From an uncultured bacterium (GTDB taxonomy: Bacteria > Verrucomicrobiota > Kiritimatiellia > RFP12 > UBA1067), in assembly GCA_902799955.1 (NCBI GenBank), contig CADCCQ010000014.1, forward strand, positions 1 through 43,494: DNA of 43,494 nucleotides, given 5' to 3'. Shown here one piece after another: positions 1 to 7,517 of the stretch. The first letter of the stretch is position 1. Every line of letters begins with the position of its first letter. The notes beneath the pieces were generated by a model. The model did no database searches. It saw nothing but the letters and a program-made list of their open reading frames with translations, and had not been told where the DNA came from. The translations under genes were made by a program, and so were the position numbers.

Positions 1-1
1 A

Positions 2-268
2 GCCGCGCCGCCGCCGCGCCCGGCCGACTCTCCTCCCGCGGCGCGGAGGAAACTCCCGTACGGCGAGCAGCGCGAGCTCGCGGCGCTGCCGGAGAGAATC
101 GCCGCGCTCGAGCGCGAGATAGCGGAGTTGGAGGCCGCGTTCGCCGATCCGACGTTCTACTCGCGCGACCCCGCTGGCGCCGCGGCCGCCACCGCCCGCC
201 TGGAACCCGCCCGCGCCGAACTCGACGCCGCTGAGACCCGCTGGCTGGAACTCTCCGAGCGGGAGTGA
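2..268 (+). CDS. ABC-F family ATPase, C-terminal end (partial)
   Basis: The reading frame is open from the window edge to a TGA at 266-268, giving 88 residues of the end of a longer protein. After a Pro/Ala/Arg-rich stretch it reads RKLPYGEQRELAALPERI and continues as an acidic coiled coil with the motif DPTFYSRDP, ending WLELSERE. This is the arrangement of the C-terminal coiled-coil domain of Uup-type ABC-F ATPases, cytosolic proteins with two ATPase domains that act on ribosomes or DNA. The ATPase domains lie outside the window, so the subfamily cannot be named. The next gene starts 72 bp downstream with no clear terminator between. Confidence 0.75.
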   Translation, partial: AAPPPRPADSPPAARRKLPYGEQRELAALPERIAALEREIAELEAAFADPTFYSRDPAGAAAATARLEPARAELDAAETRWLELSERE

Positions 269-340
269 CAGTTATGCGGAACCTGCCCGAAAAGCAACAC
301 TAAAATTCACACTACGAAAATCGAATGGATCGCTAGTGAA

Positions 341-958
341 ATGACAGGCATACCAACCACTTCCACAACGCTCTTGCGCGATCTCGCGTCTGATTCGCAG
401 CACGCCCGCTGGGGCGAGTTTGCGGCGCGCTACCGTCCGATGATGGAGGCGTTTCTACGCGAGCGCTTCCCGTCCGTGGAGGCGGATGACATCATCCAGG
501 AAACTCTGATCGCCGTTTGTGCCGCATTGCCGTCATATCATTATGCCCCGGAAGAGAAGGGGCATTTCCGCAACTACCTTACCGGCATACTCCGCAACAA
601 GGCGCTACGGCAACTCGGCAAAAACCATCGACAGGCGAAAATCGCCGAAATGGTAGGGTCACACGTCCCGTGTGACCGCGGACACGCGGGACGCGCGTCC
701 CTACCGGATTCGGCCGACGACGAACAATCCTGGCGGGAATCGCTTCTTGAGATTGCGCTCCAGCAGCTGCTGAACGACGATTCGATTCAATCTCGCACGC
801 GGCAGGTGTTCCTGCGCGTTGCTGTGAACGGCGATTCGCCAAACGATGTCGCCACCGCGTTCGGAATCGAGCGCAATGCGGTCGACCAGATCAAGAACCG
901 GATGACGGCTCGTCTCCGCAGGATCGTGGAGGCTCTTGAAAAGGCGGAGAACGCATGA
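341..958 (+). CDS. sigma-70 family RNA polymerase sigma factor (ECF-like)
   Basis: The 205-residue protein has a region 2-like part (about 12-95) with the motif ADDIIQETLIAV and the helix KGHFRNYLTGILRNKA, and a region 4-like helix-turn-helix (about 150-200) with DVATAFGIERNAVDQIKNRM. Regions 1 and 3 are absent, as in ECF-type factors. It should direct RNA polymerase to a specific promoter set. No strong ribosome binding site precedes the ATG at 341; an upstream ATG at 325 runs into a stop at once. The linker between regions 2 and 4 contains an in-frame 54-bp palindromic repeat (652-705). The last four bases overlap the start of a membrane Ser/Thr kinase, so the two are translated together and the kinase may control the factor. 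The target regulon is unknown. Confidence 0.8.
   Translation: MTGIPTTSTTLLRDLASDSQHARWGEFAARYRPMMEAFLRERFPSVEADDIIQETLIAVCAALPSYHYAPEEKGHFRNYLTGILRNKALRQLGKNHRQAKIAEMVGSHVPCDRGHAGRASLPDSADDEQSWRESLLEIALQQLLNDDSIQSRTRQVFLRVAVNGDSPNDVATAFGIERNAVDQIKNRMTARLRRIVEALEKAENA
652..705. repeat. 54-bp palindromic repeat inserted in frame in the sigma gene
   Basis: The element begins GGTAGGG and ends CCCTACC, an exact terminal inverted repeat. Inside are a hairpin with arms GGTCACAC/GTGTGACC (657-664 and 670-677) and a 12-bp palindrome GGACGCGCGTCC (689-700). Its length is exactly 18 codons, so it adds about 18 residues (GSHVPCDRGHAGRASLP) without shifting the frame. The peptide falls in the flexible linker between sigma regions 2 and 4. 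It looks like a small non-autonomous palindromic element that inserted into the gene. Confidence 0.75.
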
Positions 959-2289
959 AAGTTGCCACGGATGAAATAGAGAGCTTCCTTTCCGCACATG
1001 TGCGGCTGCCGACGGGGGCGTCATTCCCGGACGGCGAAATGTTCGGCGATTGGCGCATAACGGCGTTCCTCGGAAAGGGCGGGGGCGGTGAGGTGTATCG
1101 CGCAGAGCATGCAACTCTCGGCATGGTGGCCGCGTTGAAGGTGTATGTGCCGCGTGCTGACGGCGATGCGGCACGTGAAGAGGCGGCGCGAGCGCGCTTT
1201 GTCCGCGAAACCGCTTTCCTCGCTCAGAACGCGCATCCGGCCTTCCCGCGCTTTCTCGGCTCCGGCGAACGTGACGGCCATCCGTGGTACGCGATGGAGC
1301 TTCTCGAATCGCGCGAGCTGCCGCATCGCGACAAGGATGTTGCCAGCCTTCTGCTGCGTGTGGCGGACGGCGTCAGCCATCTCCATTCCCTCGGCTTTGT
1401 CCACCGCGACATCAAACCCGGCAATATCCTTTGGCGCCAGACAGAACCTGTCTTGGCTGATTTCGGACTGCTCAAGGATGCGTCCCCAGAGATGGACAGT
1501 TCGCTTTCCATCGTTGATGGTAAGGCCGTGGCGGTGGGCACGCCGCGTTACGCCGCCCCAGAACAGCTGAACGGCGGCGAGATAACCCCGTCCGTGGACG
1601 TATATGCGCTCGGAATGCTGGTAAACGAGTGTTTCGGCGGCAAGCCGCCGAAGCCGTGGGTGCGCATCATCCGCCGCGCAACCGCTGCCATCCCCTCGCA
1701 ACGTTATCCGTCTGTTTGCGTGCTCGCTCGGGCAATCAGCCGTCGCCATCTCTTCCGCAACCTTCTCGTCAGTGGCGCACTTTGCATACTCCTAGCAGGA
1801 TCGGCGTTGTCCGTTTTGTTCCTTTGTGGAGGCGGTGCTGCTGCCGCTTCTGATAGGGAACACATCACTAGTCCGACGCAAGCGACGCTGTCGGAGTCTT
1901 TCCCGTCCCCGTTGGATGCGCTTGCTACCTCTGTGATGTCCAACGGCATGGTTTATTCGACAATTAACCTCAATTCAAGCAATCACGAAGTTGTGGAGTG
2001 CATTGAGCTAAAAGGTCCGCAAGTTGTGACGTTGCGAGGTCCTGGCAGTCTTGTGGCGTCGGTTTCCGGGTCGTCAAATGTCACAATCCGAGTGGTCAAC
2101 TGTGAGTTCAACAACACGACAATGGTGCCATATCCTCGCAATGCGATAGGATATGTTCTTGAAGAAGTTGATGCGGATTTGCTGTTCAGCAAGCAATACT
2201 ATCCAACCAATCGCGTGCGTGGCGCTTTGATTACCGGGCCGAACTTTCCCAGCGACCCACCAGAAGCCAAAATGCTTTTTCGCCGATGA
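955..2289 (+). CDS. membrane-anchored Ser/Thr protein kinase
   Basis: The 444-residue protein has a complete Hanks-type kinase domain: glycine loop GKGGGGEV (40-47), ATP lysine in ALKVY (K62), catalytic HRDIKPGN (150-157), DFG (169-171) and APE (201-203). A hydrophobic span (about 268-291) follows, then about 150 residues that should lie outside the membrane and look beta-rich. The kinase should sit in the inner membrane with its catalytic domain in the cytosol and phosphorylate Ser/Thr, perhaps the sigma factor encoded just upstream (ATGA overlap). Base composition becomes visibly less GC-rich from about 1850, so the outer domain may have a different origin from the kinase domain. The outer domain is not recognised. 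A second kinase of similar layout is at 41376-42935. Confidence 0.85.
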   Translation: MKVATDEIESFLSAHVRLPTGASFPDGEMFGDWRITAFLGKGGGGEVYRAEHATLGMVAALKVYVPRADGDAAREEAARARFVRETAFLAQNAHPAFPRFLGSGERDGHPWYAMELLESRELPHRDKDVASLLLRVADGVSHLHSLGFVHRDIKPGNILWRQTEPVLADFGLLKDASPEMDSSLSIVDGKAVAVGTPRYAAPEQLNGGEITPSVDVYALGMLVNECFGGKPPKPWVRIIRRATAAIPSQRYPSVCVLARAISRRHLFRNLLVSGALCILLAGSALSVLFLCGGGAAAASDREHITSPTQATLSESFPSPLDALATSVMSNGMVYSTINLNSSNHEVVECIELKGPQVVTLRGPGSLVASVSGSSNVTIRVVNCEFNNTTMVPYPRNAIGYVLEEVDADLLFSKQYYPTNRVRGALITGPNFPSDPPEAKMLFRR

Positions 2290-2450
2290 CGCGATTTCCC
2301 GCGTAAGATTCCGGCGTGGATCGTGCAGTATGGAGTAGAGGCAGGGTCTGTCCTTGCCACGGAATGAGGTGTAAAGGCTTGGGTTGGGTCTGGATGGGCA
2401 TGTATTCTGCCACTGTGTCCGTAGTCCTGCGGTTGACCGTGGATTTGTGG
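2290..2450. other. intergenic stretch without a gene
   Basis: No open frame here has a credible start and ribosome binding site. A weak inverted repeat (GGCAGG...CCTTGCC, about 2340-2358) has no following T run, so a terminator for the kinase operon cannot be called. Confidence 0.4.
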
Positions 2451-2479
2451 TGTACAAATGACGGAGATTGTGGTATAAT
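2451..2479 (+). promoter_or_regulatory. extended minus-10 promoter of the accessory block
   Basis: TATAAT at 2474-2479 is preceded by TGG, an extended minus-10. Seventeen bases upstream is TGTACA (2451-2456), four of six bases of the consensus minus-35. Transcription should start near 2486, leaving a leader of about 220 nt before the first gene at 2708. The same TGGTATAAT core is found at 9982 and 38547. Confidence 0.65.
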
Positions 2480-2485
2480 AGGCCT

Positions 2486-2707
2486 AAAATAATTCAAGAC
2501 TTTGCGTTCAACGCATCGTTCTGGCTCTGGTGAAACCTGGAAAGCTTCAATGCAAGAGCCTGCGACGTGGAGAATGCGCCCCCAGGGCGTATCCTCTTCC
2601 GTGGTATCTTGCAGGGCTTTCCAGGGCCTCACCAGAAACACGGCAGGGATTGCGCCCTCTTTCTTTTGCCGTGATTGAAGTAAGGGCATAAGGAAGGGAA
2701 AGATCGC
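2486..2707 (+). promoter_or_regulatory. long structured 5' leader (candidate regulatory RNA)
   Basis: The transcript leader can form a long hairpin from 2526 to 2636. The outer arms pair almost completely: TCTGGTGA..CCTGGAAAGC (2526-2545) with GCTTTCCAGG..TCACCAGA (2616-2636). Inside, TGCAAGA (2551-2557) pairs with TCTTGCA (2607-2613), and ATGCGCC (2574-2580) pairs with GGCGTAT (2586-2592) around a five-base loop. A second hairpin, CACGGCA/TGCCGTG (2639-2645 and 2669-2675), follows, then the ribosome binding site AAGGAAGGG. No frame in this stretch looks coding. It may be a cis-regulatory leader or a separate small RNA. No known riboswitch class was recognised. Confidence 0.5.
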
Positions 2708-3328
2708 ATGGAAAAACGAACAAGTGATGTCTTCAAGAAATGGATGACCTGCTCGGTATCTGTGTACGAGAAGGGTCTCGCACAGGGTACAGCCGAGGAT
2801 CGTGTCACAGCGGTCAACAACGAACTCGATCGAACATCATTGACCAAAGGGGTGACGGTGTTCGATTATCAAGGGATGGTGGTACACGATCTCAAGTTGT
2901 TGTTTGCGCATGTAAAAGCAATCAAGGCATTTCTTGACAAGGGCAAGTGGCTTGATAAAAGAAACAAGTATGGGATTGACTCATTTGTGCCGTTCGTTGA
3001 ATGGCTTCTGAAGAATCCAAAGCTCAAAACATATAATTTGCTTGTTAAGTACTTCAACAATCCGGATCTTGACCATGTGATTCCATACGGCAATCTGTTC
3101 AAAAAATGGCTGGTCAAGAAATACGGGAGCCTGACGCCCAATGCTCATGCGATTTTATCCCGCGTGAAACGCGTGTTGAGCGTTGCTCCTCACACGAAGG
3201 GGAATCCGACACAGACAGAATTGCAGTCAATGATTGACCACATGGGCAACTATGTGGCAAATGCAAAAGCCGCGAGAGATTGCCAGACGGCAGTCCGTCA
3301 TTACAAAACCGCCCTTATGGGCAAATAA
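2708..3328 (+). CDS. hypothetical protein, first gene of the accessory block
   Basis: The 206-residue protein is not recognised. It is largely alpha-helical, basic and Lys-rich, with no signal peptide or membrane span, so it should be cytosolic. A central stretch (about 75-135) is rich in aromatic and basic residues, for example FVEWLLKNPKLKTYNLL. The start at 2708 is fixed by the ribosome binding site AAGGAAGGG about 9 bases upstream. It follows the long structured leader and is 15 bp from the next gene, so the two are probably co-transcribed. Confidence 0.75.
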   Translation: MEKRTSDVFKKWMTCSVSVYEKGLAQGTAEDRVTAVNNELDRTSLTKGVTVFDYQGMVVHDLKLLFAHVKAIKAFLDKGKWLDKRNKYGIDSFVPFVEWLLKNPKLKTYNLLVKYFNNPDLDHVIPYGNLFKKWLVKKYGSLTPNAHAILSRVKRVLSVAPHTKGNPTQTELQSMIDHMGNYVANAKAARDCQTAVRHYKTALMGK

Positions 3329-3343
3329 GAAAGGAAAACAGCC

Positions 3344-3673
3344 ATGGAAGATGTGAATGTTAGTGGTTCAATAGATATTTTGGGTACAGTCGACACATGC
3401 ACTCGTATTGATCACCCAATTGAAATTTGTGTACCAACAATTTTACTGAACACAAAAAAACCGTATGTACTTTACGAATCGAATATTGAGTGCGTAGTTG
3501 GCGAATGGAACAAGGATAAGGGCGAATATGGTGTGCGTGTGTATTTTGTAAGTGGAAATAATAACTGGTTTGGAGGAGATGTCGCGAGGGACTTGTTGTC
3601 TCATCTTTCTGTTTCTCAGGCGGTCGTAGAGAAGTTCGATAAACGAGTCAAGGCAGGTCCGCCTAGTGTGTAA
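3344..3673 (+). CDS. small hypothetical protein
   Basis: The 109-residue acidic protein has no recognised domain, signal peptide or membrane span. It reads as alternating beta strands (SGSIDILGTVDTC, KPYVLYESNIECVVGEW, YGVRVYFVSG) and ends in a short helical segment. The start is supported by GAAAGGA upstream. It lies 15 bp after the preceding gene and is followed by a 15-bp perfect hairpin. Base composition is AT-richer than the flanking housekeeping genes, as in the whole block. Confidence 0.7.
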   Translation: MEDVNVSGSIDILGTVDTCTRIDHPIEICVPTILLNTKKPYVLYESNIECVVGEWNKDKGEYGVRVYFVSGNNNWFGGDVARDLLSHLSVSQAVVEKFDKRVKAGPPSV

Positions 3674-3686
3674 AACGCTACAATCG

Positions 3687-3723
3687 GTTCTTGGCAAACC
3701 ATGTGTGGTGGTTTGCCAAGAAC
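3687..3723 (+). terminator. 15-bp perfect hairpin between genes (terminator or mRNA stabiliser)
   Basis: GTTCTTGGCAAACCA (3687-3701) pairs perfectly with TGGTTTGCCAAGAAC (3709-3723) around a seven-base loop. No T run follows, so classical intrinsic termination is doubtful. A partial stop or an mRNA stability element separating two small genes from the large gene at 3753 fits as well. Confidence 0.5.
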
Positions 3724-3752
3724 ACTCCAAATAAACCAGAAAGGATTTTATC

Positions 3753-6035
3753 ATGAGCAACAGGATTGAATGTGTGTGGTGTCATGGGGCCGGGGAGCAT
3801 ACATGCAGTACCTGTAATGGCGAGGGCAAGCTGACCTGCCCAGACTGCAATGGCAAAGGGACAACATTCAGCATCTGTCCCGATTGCCACGAAGGGCGGG
3901 TCTTGGATCCTATGGGAGAAGAAGACGATGACACCATGCCGTGTCCGACATGTCATGGCAACTACAAGACAGAATCGGGAAAGTGCAAGACCTGTGGCGG
4001 TTCTGGCAAGGTGGAATGTAAGGACTGCGAGGGGAAAGGCAAGGTATGGTGCGACTTTTGCGAAGGGGATGGTGAATTTGATGTAGAAGCATTTTGTGCT
4101 GACTATTTGAGTGATGAAACAGTAAATGGAGTCTTAGAGCTTGTTATCGGACAGGATGTGGCGGACATGACACCAAAACATTTTGCGCAACTAGTGAAGA
4201 TTGCTGATGCTGGATATGCGAAAGCTTGTTATATTGTCGGTTGTTGTTACGATGGTTATTGTTCTGAAGGAACGTTTGCATATGCTAATGGCAGTCTAGC
4301 AATGAGCCCTAATGAAAGGGCTGTCAAAATAGCTGATGTTGATAAGGCGAAAGCCGAAAAGTATTTCCGCATGTGTGCTGACGAAGGGGCTATCGCAACG
4401 GATGATGAAAAAAGAATACTACAGGATTCGGCATGCCAAATGATAGCAAAACTTTTGTTGGACAAGAACCAAAGTGACGAACGTAAGATGGAGGGGATTG
4501 AATGGTTACAGAAAGCAGCGGCGCATAATCAGGAAAATGCGTTGTTGAAGATGGCATTTATAAGCTTGGGGGGCGTGTCGGGATTGGAGGGATTGAAGAA
4601 AGATACAGAAAAGGCGTTGTCATATTTCAAGCGATACATTGAATGTGATCCATGTGGATCAGATACAATTGAAATGGTTAAAGTGTATATGGAGAAGCTC
4701 CCGAAAGCAGTTAATGGCGATACTTCTGCGATACTGGAATTGGCCAAACTTCACGAACGCCCCTATCACGACGGCCCCTATTACGACGAGAGTTCTACAG
4801 TTGGGATTACGGGGGGATATTCGGACCTTGCCTGCTATTGGTTTGAGAAAGCCGCAGCAGCAGGAAATGTCGAAGCAATTAGAAAACTGGCCGAAAAGAA
4901 AGAAGATAAACACCTTGGGGATGCAATAAAAATGCTCTCCAAGGTGGCCAAGGATGATGAACTATCCAAGCAACAACTTGATGCTGTCATGCAGGGTTGT
5001 ACAAAGGACCAGTCAAGATTTGACGAACTTAAAGAAGTGGGGAAGTCCGGCAATGTCACGGTAATGAAGTTTTTAGCCAAAATGTATAATGATGGAGTTG
5101 CTGGCAAGGATCAAAAAACGCGTTTGGAGCAGGCAACGAAGTGGATGCAAATGGCTGCAGATGCTGGAGATGCGGAATCAAAATTGGATTTATCGCTACG
5201 GTATCGTGATGGCAAAGGATGCCAGAAAGATGTCAATAGATCCTTTGCCTTGATTTATGAGGGTTTCAAGGCGGGCCTCAAACGGCGTGCATTGCGACTG
5301 TTCGGCGAATTATATAGATGGGGTTATTTCGCCGAACCAGACCATAAGAAAGCGAATGAATTGTATGTAATGTCAGCCAATGCTGGGTATACGGCTTCAA
5401 TTTGTTGTATCGCAAAGAGTTATCTTGAAGGCTTGGGTGTTAAGAAGGACTTATGCGAAGCCAAGCGGTTGTTTGAGCTGGCGGTTAAAAAAGGGTCTAA
5501 GGACGCCTCAACAGAGTTGAAGAAAATTCCCACCACAATCAATGCAAGCAAGAAACCAATCAGTGGCGTCATGGCAGAGGGTAAGTCTGTCATGGATCAG
5601 TTACCAGGTTATATCATAAGGGACTATGAAAAAGCGAAAGAAGGGCGACTTTGGAGTCTGGAATTTGAGCGACAGAAGAAAGCGAGAAAGACGAGTAACA
5701 CAGCATTCAGCCAGAAAAAGCGTTGGAAATTTGTTATGCTCGGGCTGTTTTTGGGCATATTCGGTTTGCATTTTCTGTATGCGAGACGCAAGGCATGGTT
5801 TCTGCTGTATTGGTTGATGTCCGCTATCACTTTCGCCCAATACAAAGTGGTAGTATTCCTTGCGCTCCTGGACAGCATCTCACCCAAGATGGTTTCCTGG
5901 CTCACTTTAGGTCCTATAGTAATCCCAAAGTTTGGCTCTGTTGAGATTCCTATATTCGGCTTGCTTGCCGGATTGACCCTGCTGGGTAGTATCATTTTTA
6001 TGACGAAAGATGCTTCCGGCGATACAATGCGGTAA
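3753..6035 (+). CDS. zinc-finger / Sel1-repeat / TM2-like membrane protein
   Basis: The 760-residue protein is a fusion of three parts. Residues 7-105 carry eight CxxC pairs, mostly as CxxCxGxG like the DnaJ zinc-binding domain (CSTCNGEG, CPDCNGKG, CKTCGGSG, CKDCEGKG). Residues about 145-600 hold Sel1/TPR-like helical repeats (AKACYIVGCCYDG, AESKLDLSLRYRDGKG, ASICCIAKSYLEGLGV), which usually bind proteins. The C-terminus (from about 655) is hydrophobic and begins like a TM2 domain (LGLFLGIFGLHFLYARR), with further spans to the end. There is no signal peptide, so the zinc and Sel1 parts should face the cytosol. AGAAAGGA precedes the ATG. It is probably the scaffold of the block. The exact role is unknown. 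Confidence 0.8.
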   Translation: MSNRIECVWCHGAGEHTCSTCNGEGKLTCPDCNGKGTTFSICPDCHEGRVLDPMGEEDDDTMPCPTCHGNYKTESGKCKTCGGSGKVECKDCEGKGKVWCDFCEGDGEFDVEAFCADYLSDETVNGVLELVIGQDVADMTPKHFAQLVKIADAGYAKACYIVGCCYDGYCSEGTFAYANGSLAMSPNERAVKIADVDKAKAEKYFRMCADEGAIATDDEKRILQDSACQMIAKLLLDKNQSDERKMEGIEWLQKAAAHNQENALLKMAFISLGGVSGLEGLKKDTEKALSYFKRYIECDPCGSDTIEMVKVYMEKLPKAVNGDTSAILELAKLHERPYHDGPYYDESSTVGITGGYSDLACYWFEKAAAAGNVEAIRKLAEKKEDKHLGDAIKMLSKVAKDDELSKQQLDAVMQGCTKDQSRFDELKEVGKSGNVTVMKFLAKMYNDGVAGKDQKTRLEQATKWMQMAADAGDAESKLDLSLRYRDGKGCQKDVNRSFALIYEGFKAGLKRRALRLFGELYRWGYFAEPDHKKANELYVMSANAGYTASICCIAKSYLEGLGVKKDLCEAKRLFELAVKKGSKDASTELKKIPTTINASKKPISGVMAEGKSVMDQLPGYIIRDYEKAKEGRLWSLEFERQKKARKTSNTAFSQKKRWKFVMLGLFLGIFGLHFLYARRKAWFLLYWLMSAITFAQYKVVVFLALLDSISPKMVSWLTLGPIVIPKFGSVEIPIFGLLAGLTLLGSIIFMTKDASGDTMR

Positions 6036-6084
6036 GAAAGAATGTATGCAATCATACTTGTTAATCAAGAAAGGAAATAACAAT

Positions 6085-6888
6085 ATGAAAAAAATACTGA
6101 TGATAGTTGGTGTGATAGCTGCCGCAGCGGTCGCGTATTACATCATGGCCCCAGAAGAGAAACGCGACGTGATCATTGAGCGTGTCGAAAACCTAGGTCG
6201 TTCGCCGGATGGTGAACATGTGCCGAAAGTTGTTCGGGAGCAACAACGAAAGGAGCGGATACGCCAGAACAATGCCTGGACGCCCGAGAATCGCGCTCTG
6301 CATCCCGTTGAGTACTGTCAGGCCATGCTGGAAGATATCGAAAAGTACTCGCGCGAGCTTGAGGCTCGTGCGCATGAGAAGGCCTGTGCCATCGCCGCGG
6401 TGAAACGCACGCTTGGCGACAACGACACGATGGAACAGAACCTCAAGAAGTTCCTTGCCGAGGCGAAGAAGACATATAAGGAATGTGAGGCTGCCAACAG
6501 ATGGCCCGCCAAACTCGGAGGCTACTCGCTTTCCCGCGAGAAGACCCAGGATAAGATCATCGATGCGGCACAAAAGCTTGTGGAAATTCAGTCGAACACG
6601 GGAAGCAAGAAGAACCAGTTGGTGGCCCTCGAAAAGACACTGAAGATCACGCAGAACGAACAGAAGCGTATCGTCAAGATTCGTGAACAGATACAGAATA
6701 CCATCAATGACCTCCGCATAAAGAAGGTCATAGAGGGCGATAACAGTATCGTCAACTCCCTCAACGCAATTGAGGACAGCATGGGGACGCTCGGCGTGGA
6801 CTACGACAATCCGAAAATCGAAAGCATCATCCAACCCAACGAAAAGGCGACGCGCGAAGAGCTTTTCAAGAAGATCTTGGAGGAGTAG
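6085..6888 (+). CDS. membrane-anchored coiled-coil protein, unknown
   Basis: Start chosen at the ATG at 6085, which has AGAAAGGAA just upstream and gives an N-terminal membrane span (KKILMIVGVIAAAAVAYYIM). The remaining 240 or so residues are charged and almost wholly helical, with long heptad-like stretches (about 75-130 and 160-220). The protein is 267 residues long. The span may be an uncleaved anchor, leaving the coiled coil either in the cytosol or periplasm; topology is not clear from sequence. Two bases separate it from the next membrane/coiled-coil gene. PspA-like length and coiled coil were considered, but no specific PspA motif is visible. Confidence 0.7.
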   Translation: MKKILMIVGVIAAAAVAYYIMAPEEKRDVIIERVENLGRSPDGEHVPKVVREQQRKERIRQNNAWTPENRALHPVEYCQAMLEDIEKYSRELEARAHEKACAIAAVKRTLGDNDTMEQNLKKFLAEAKKTYKECEAANRWPAKLGGYSLSREKTQDKIIDAAQKLVEIQSNTGSKKNQLVALEKTLKITQNEQKRIVKIREQIQNTINDLRIKKVIEGDNSIVNSLNAIEDSMGTLGVDYDNPKIESIIQPNEKATREELFKKILEE

Positions 6889-6890
6889 CG

Positions 6891-7517
6891 ATGGATGATG
6901 ACAACCTTAAAACCTTTGGTATAGGATGTCTGGTAGTAATCCTGCTTCTTGAATTAGGTAGTTGGATCTGGGATAAGGCTTCGTCATTTATCAGCCAGGT
7001 AAGAACCAACTATGACAATCGAGTTGCTCAGAGGCAAGCCGAGAACGAAGCTGCAGAGCAAAAACGCCAGGCAGAAGATCGACGTATAAAAGACGAAGCC
7101 GCCCGCAAGGCAGAAGAAATGGCGATTGAGGCAGCCCGTATCAAGCGAGAAGAACGCTTGAAAATCTTTGCCATGAAGGAGGCACCTATTTTGTGGAAGG
7201 TCCATCAAGACCTCCAGGGAGCGATTGTCGAACAGGACAAGCGCATCGCAGACCTTGCCAAGACGCTTGAGACGTTCAACAAGGACCCGATGCAGGATGC
7301 CGACTACTTGCGGATACGTTCGATGCGTGATGAGATGGTTGCCGCCAGGGATTCAATGCACACAAAGATCGAGGACGCCTATCTCGCGTTCTGCAAATTC
7401 CAGGCCACACCCAGCCGCAAGGACTATGACGAGCTACGCAAAAAAACGCTGGAAGACGGCATCAAGGCGGCCGAAAACACCGCAAGGCGGTTTGACGAAA
7501 TGAGGTCCGCCAAGTGA
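6891..7517 (+). CDS. membrane-anchored coiled-coil protein, paralogue of the lipoprotein at 8335
   Basis: The 208-residue protein has one N-terminal span (FGIGCLVVILLLELGSWIW), then a highly charged Glu/Lys/Ala coiled coil (about 40-95), then a C-terminal domain of about 120 residues. That domain is clearly related to the C-terminal domain of the lipoprotein at 8335-8871: KIEDAYLAFCKFQATP here matches KLEDAYIAYKKFEATP there, and both continue with a Tyr, a KTL and a final RxxxM motif. GGAGG precedes the ATG at 6891. The end overlaps the start of the metalloprotease gene (GTGA), so the two are translationally coupled and probably interact. Confidence 0.75.
   Translation: MDDDNLKTFGIGCLVVILLLELGSWIWDKASSFISQVRTNYDNRVAQRQAENEAAEQKRQAEDRRIKDEAARKAEEMAIEAARIKREERLKIFAMKEAPILWKVHQDLQGAIVEQDKRIADLAKTLETFNKDPMQDADYLRIRSMRDEMVAARDSMHTKIEDAYLAFCKFQATPSRKDYDELRKKTLEDGIKAAENTARRFDEMRSAK

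Noticed and set aside
2526..2636. Intrinsic terminator of the kinase operon
   Set aside because: The hairpin is far too long, lies after a good promoter, and no T run follows.
6085..6888. PspA/IM30 homologue
   Set aside because: Coiled-coil content and size are similar, but the N-terminal transmembrane span and lack of recognisable PspA motifs do not fit.
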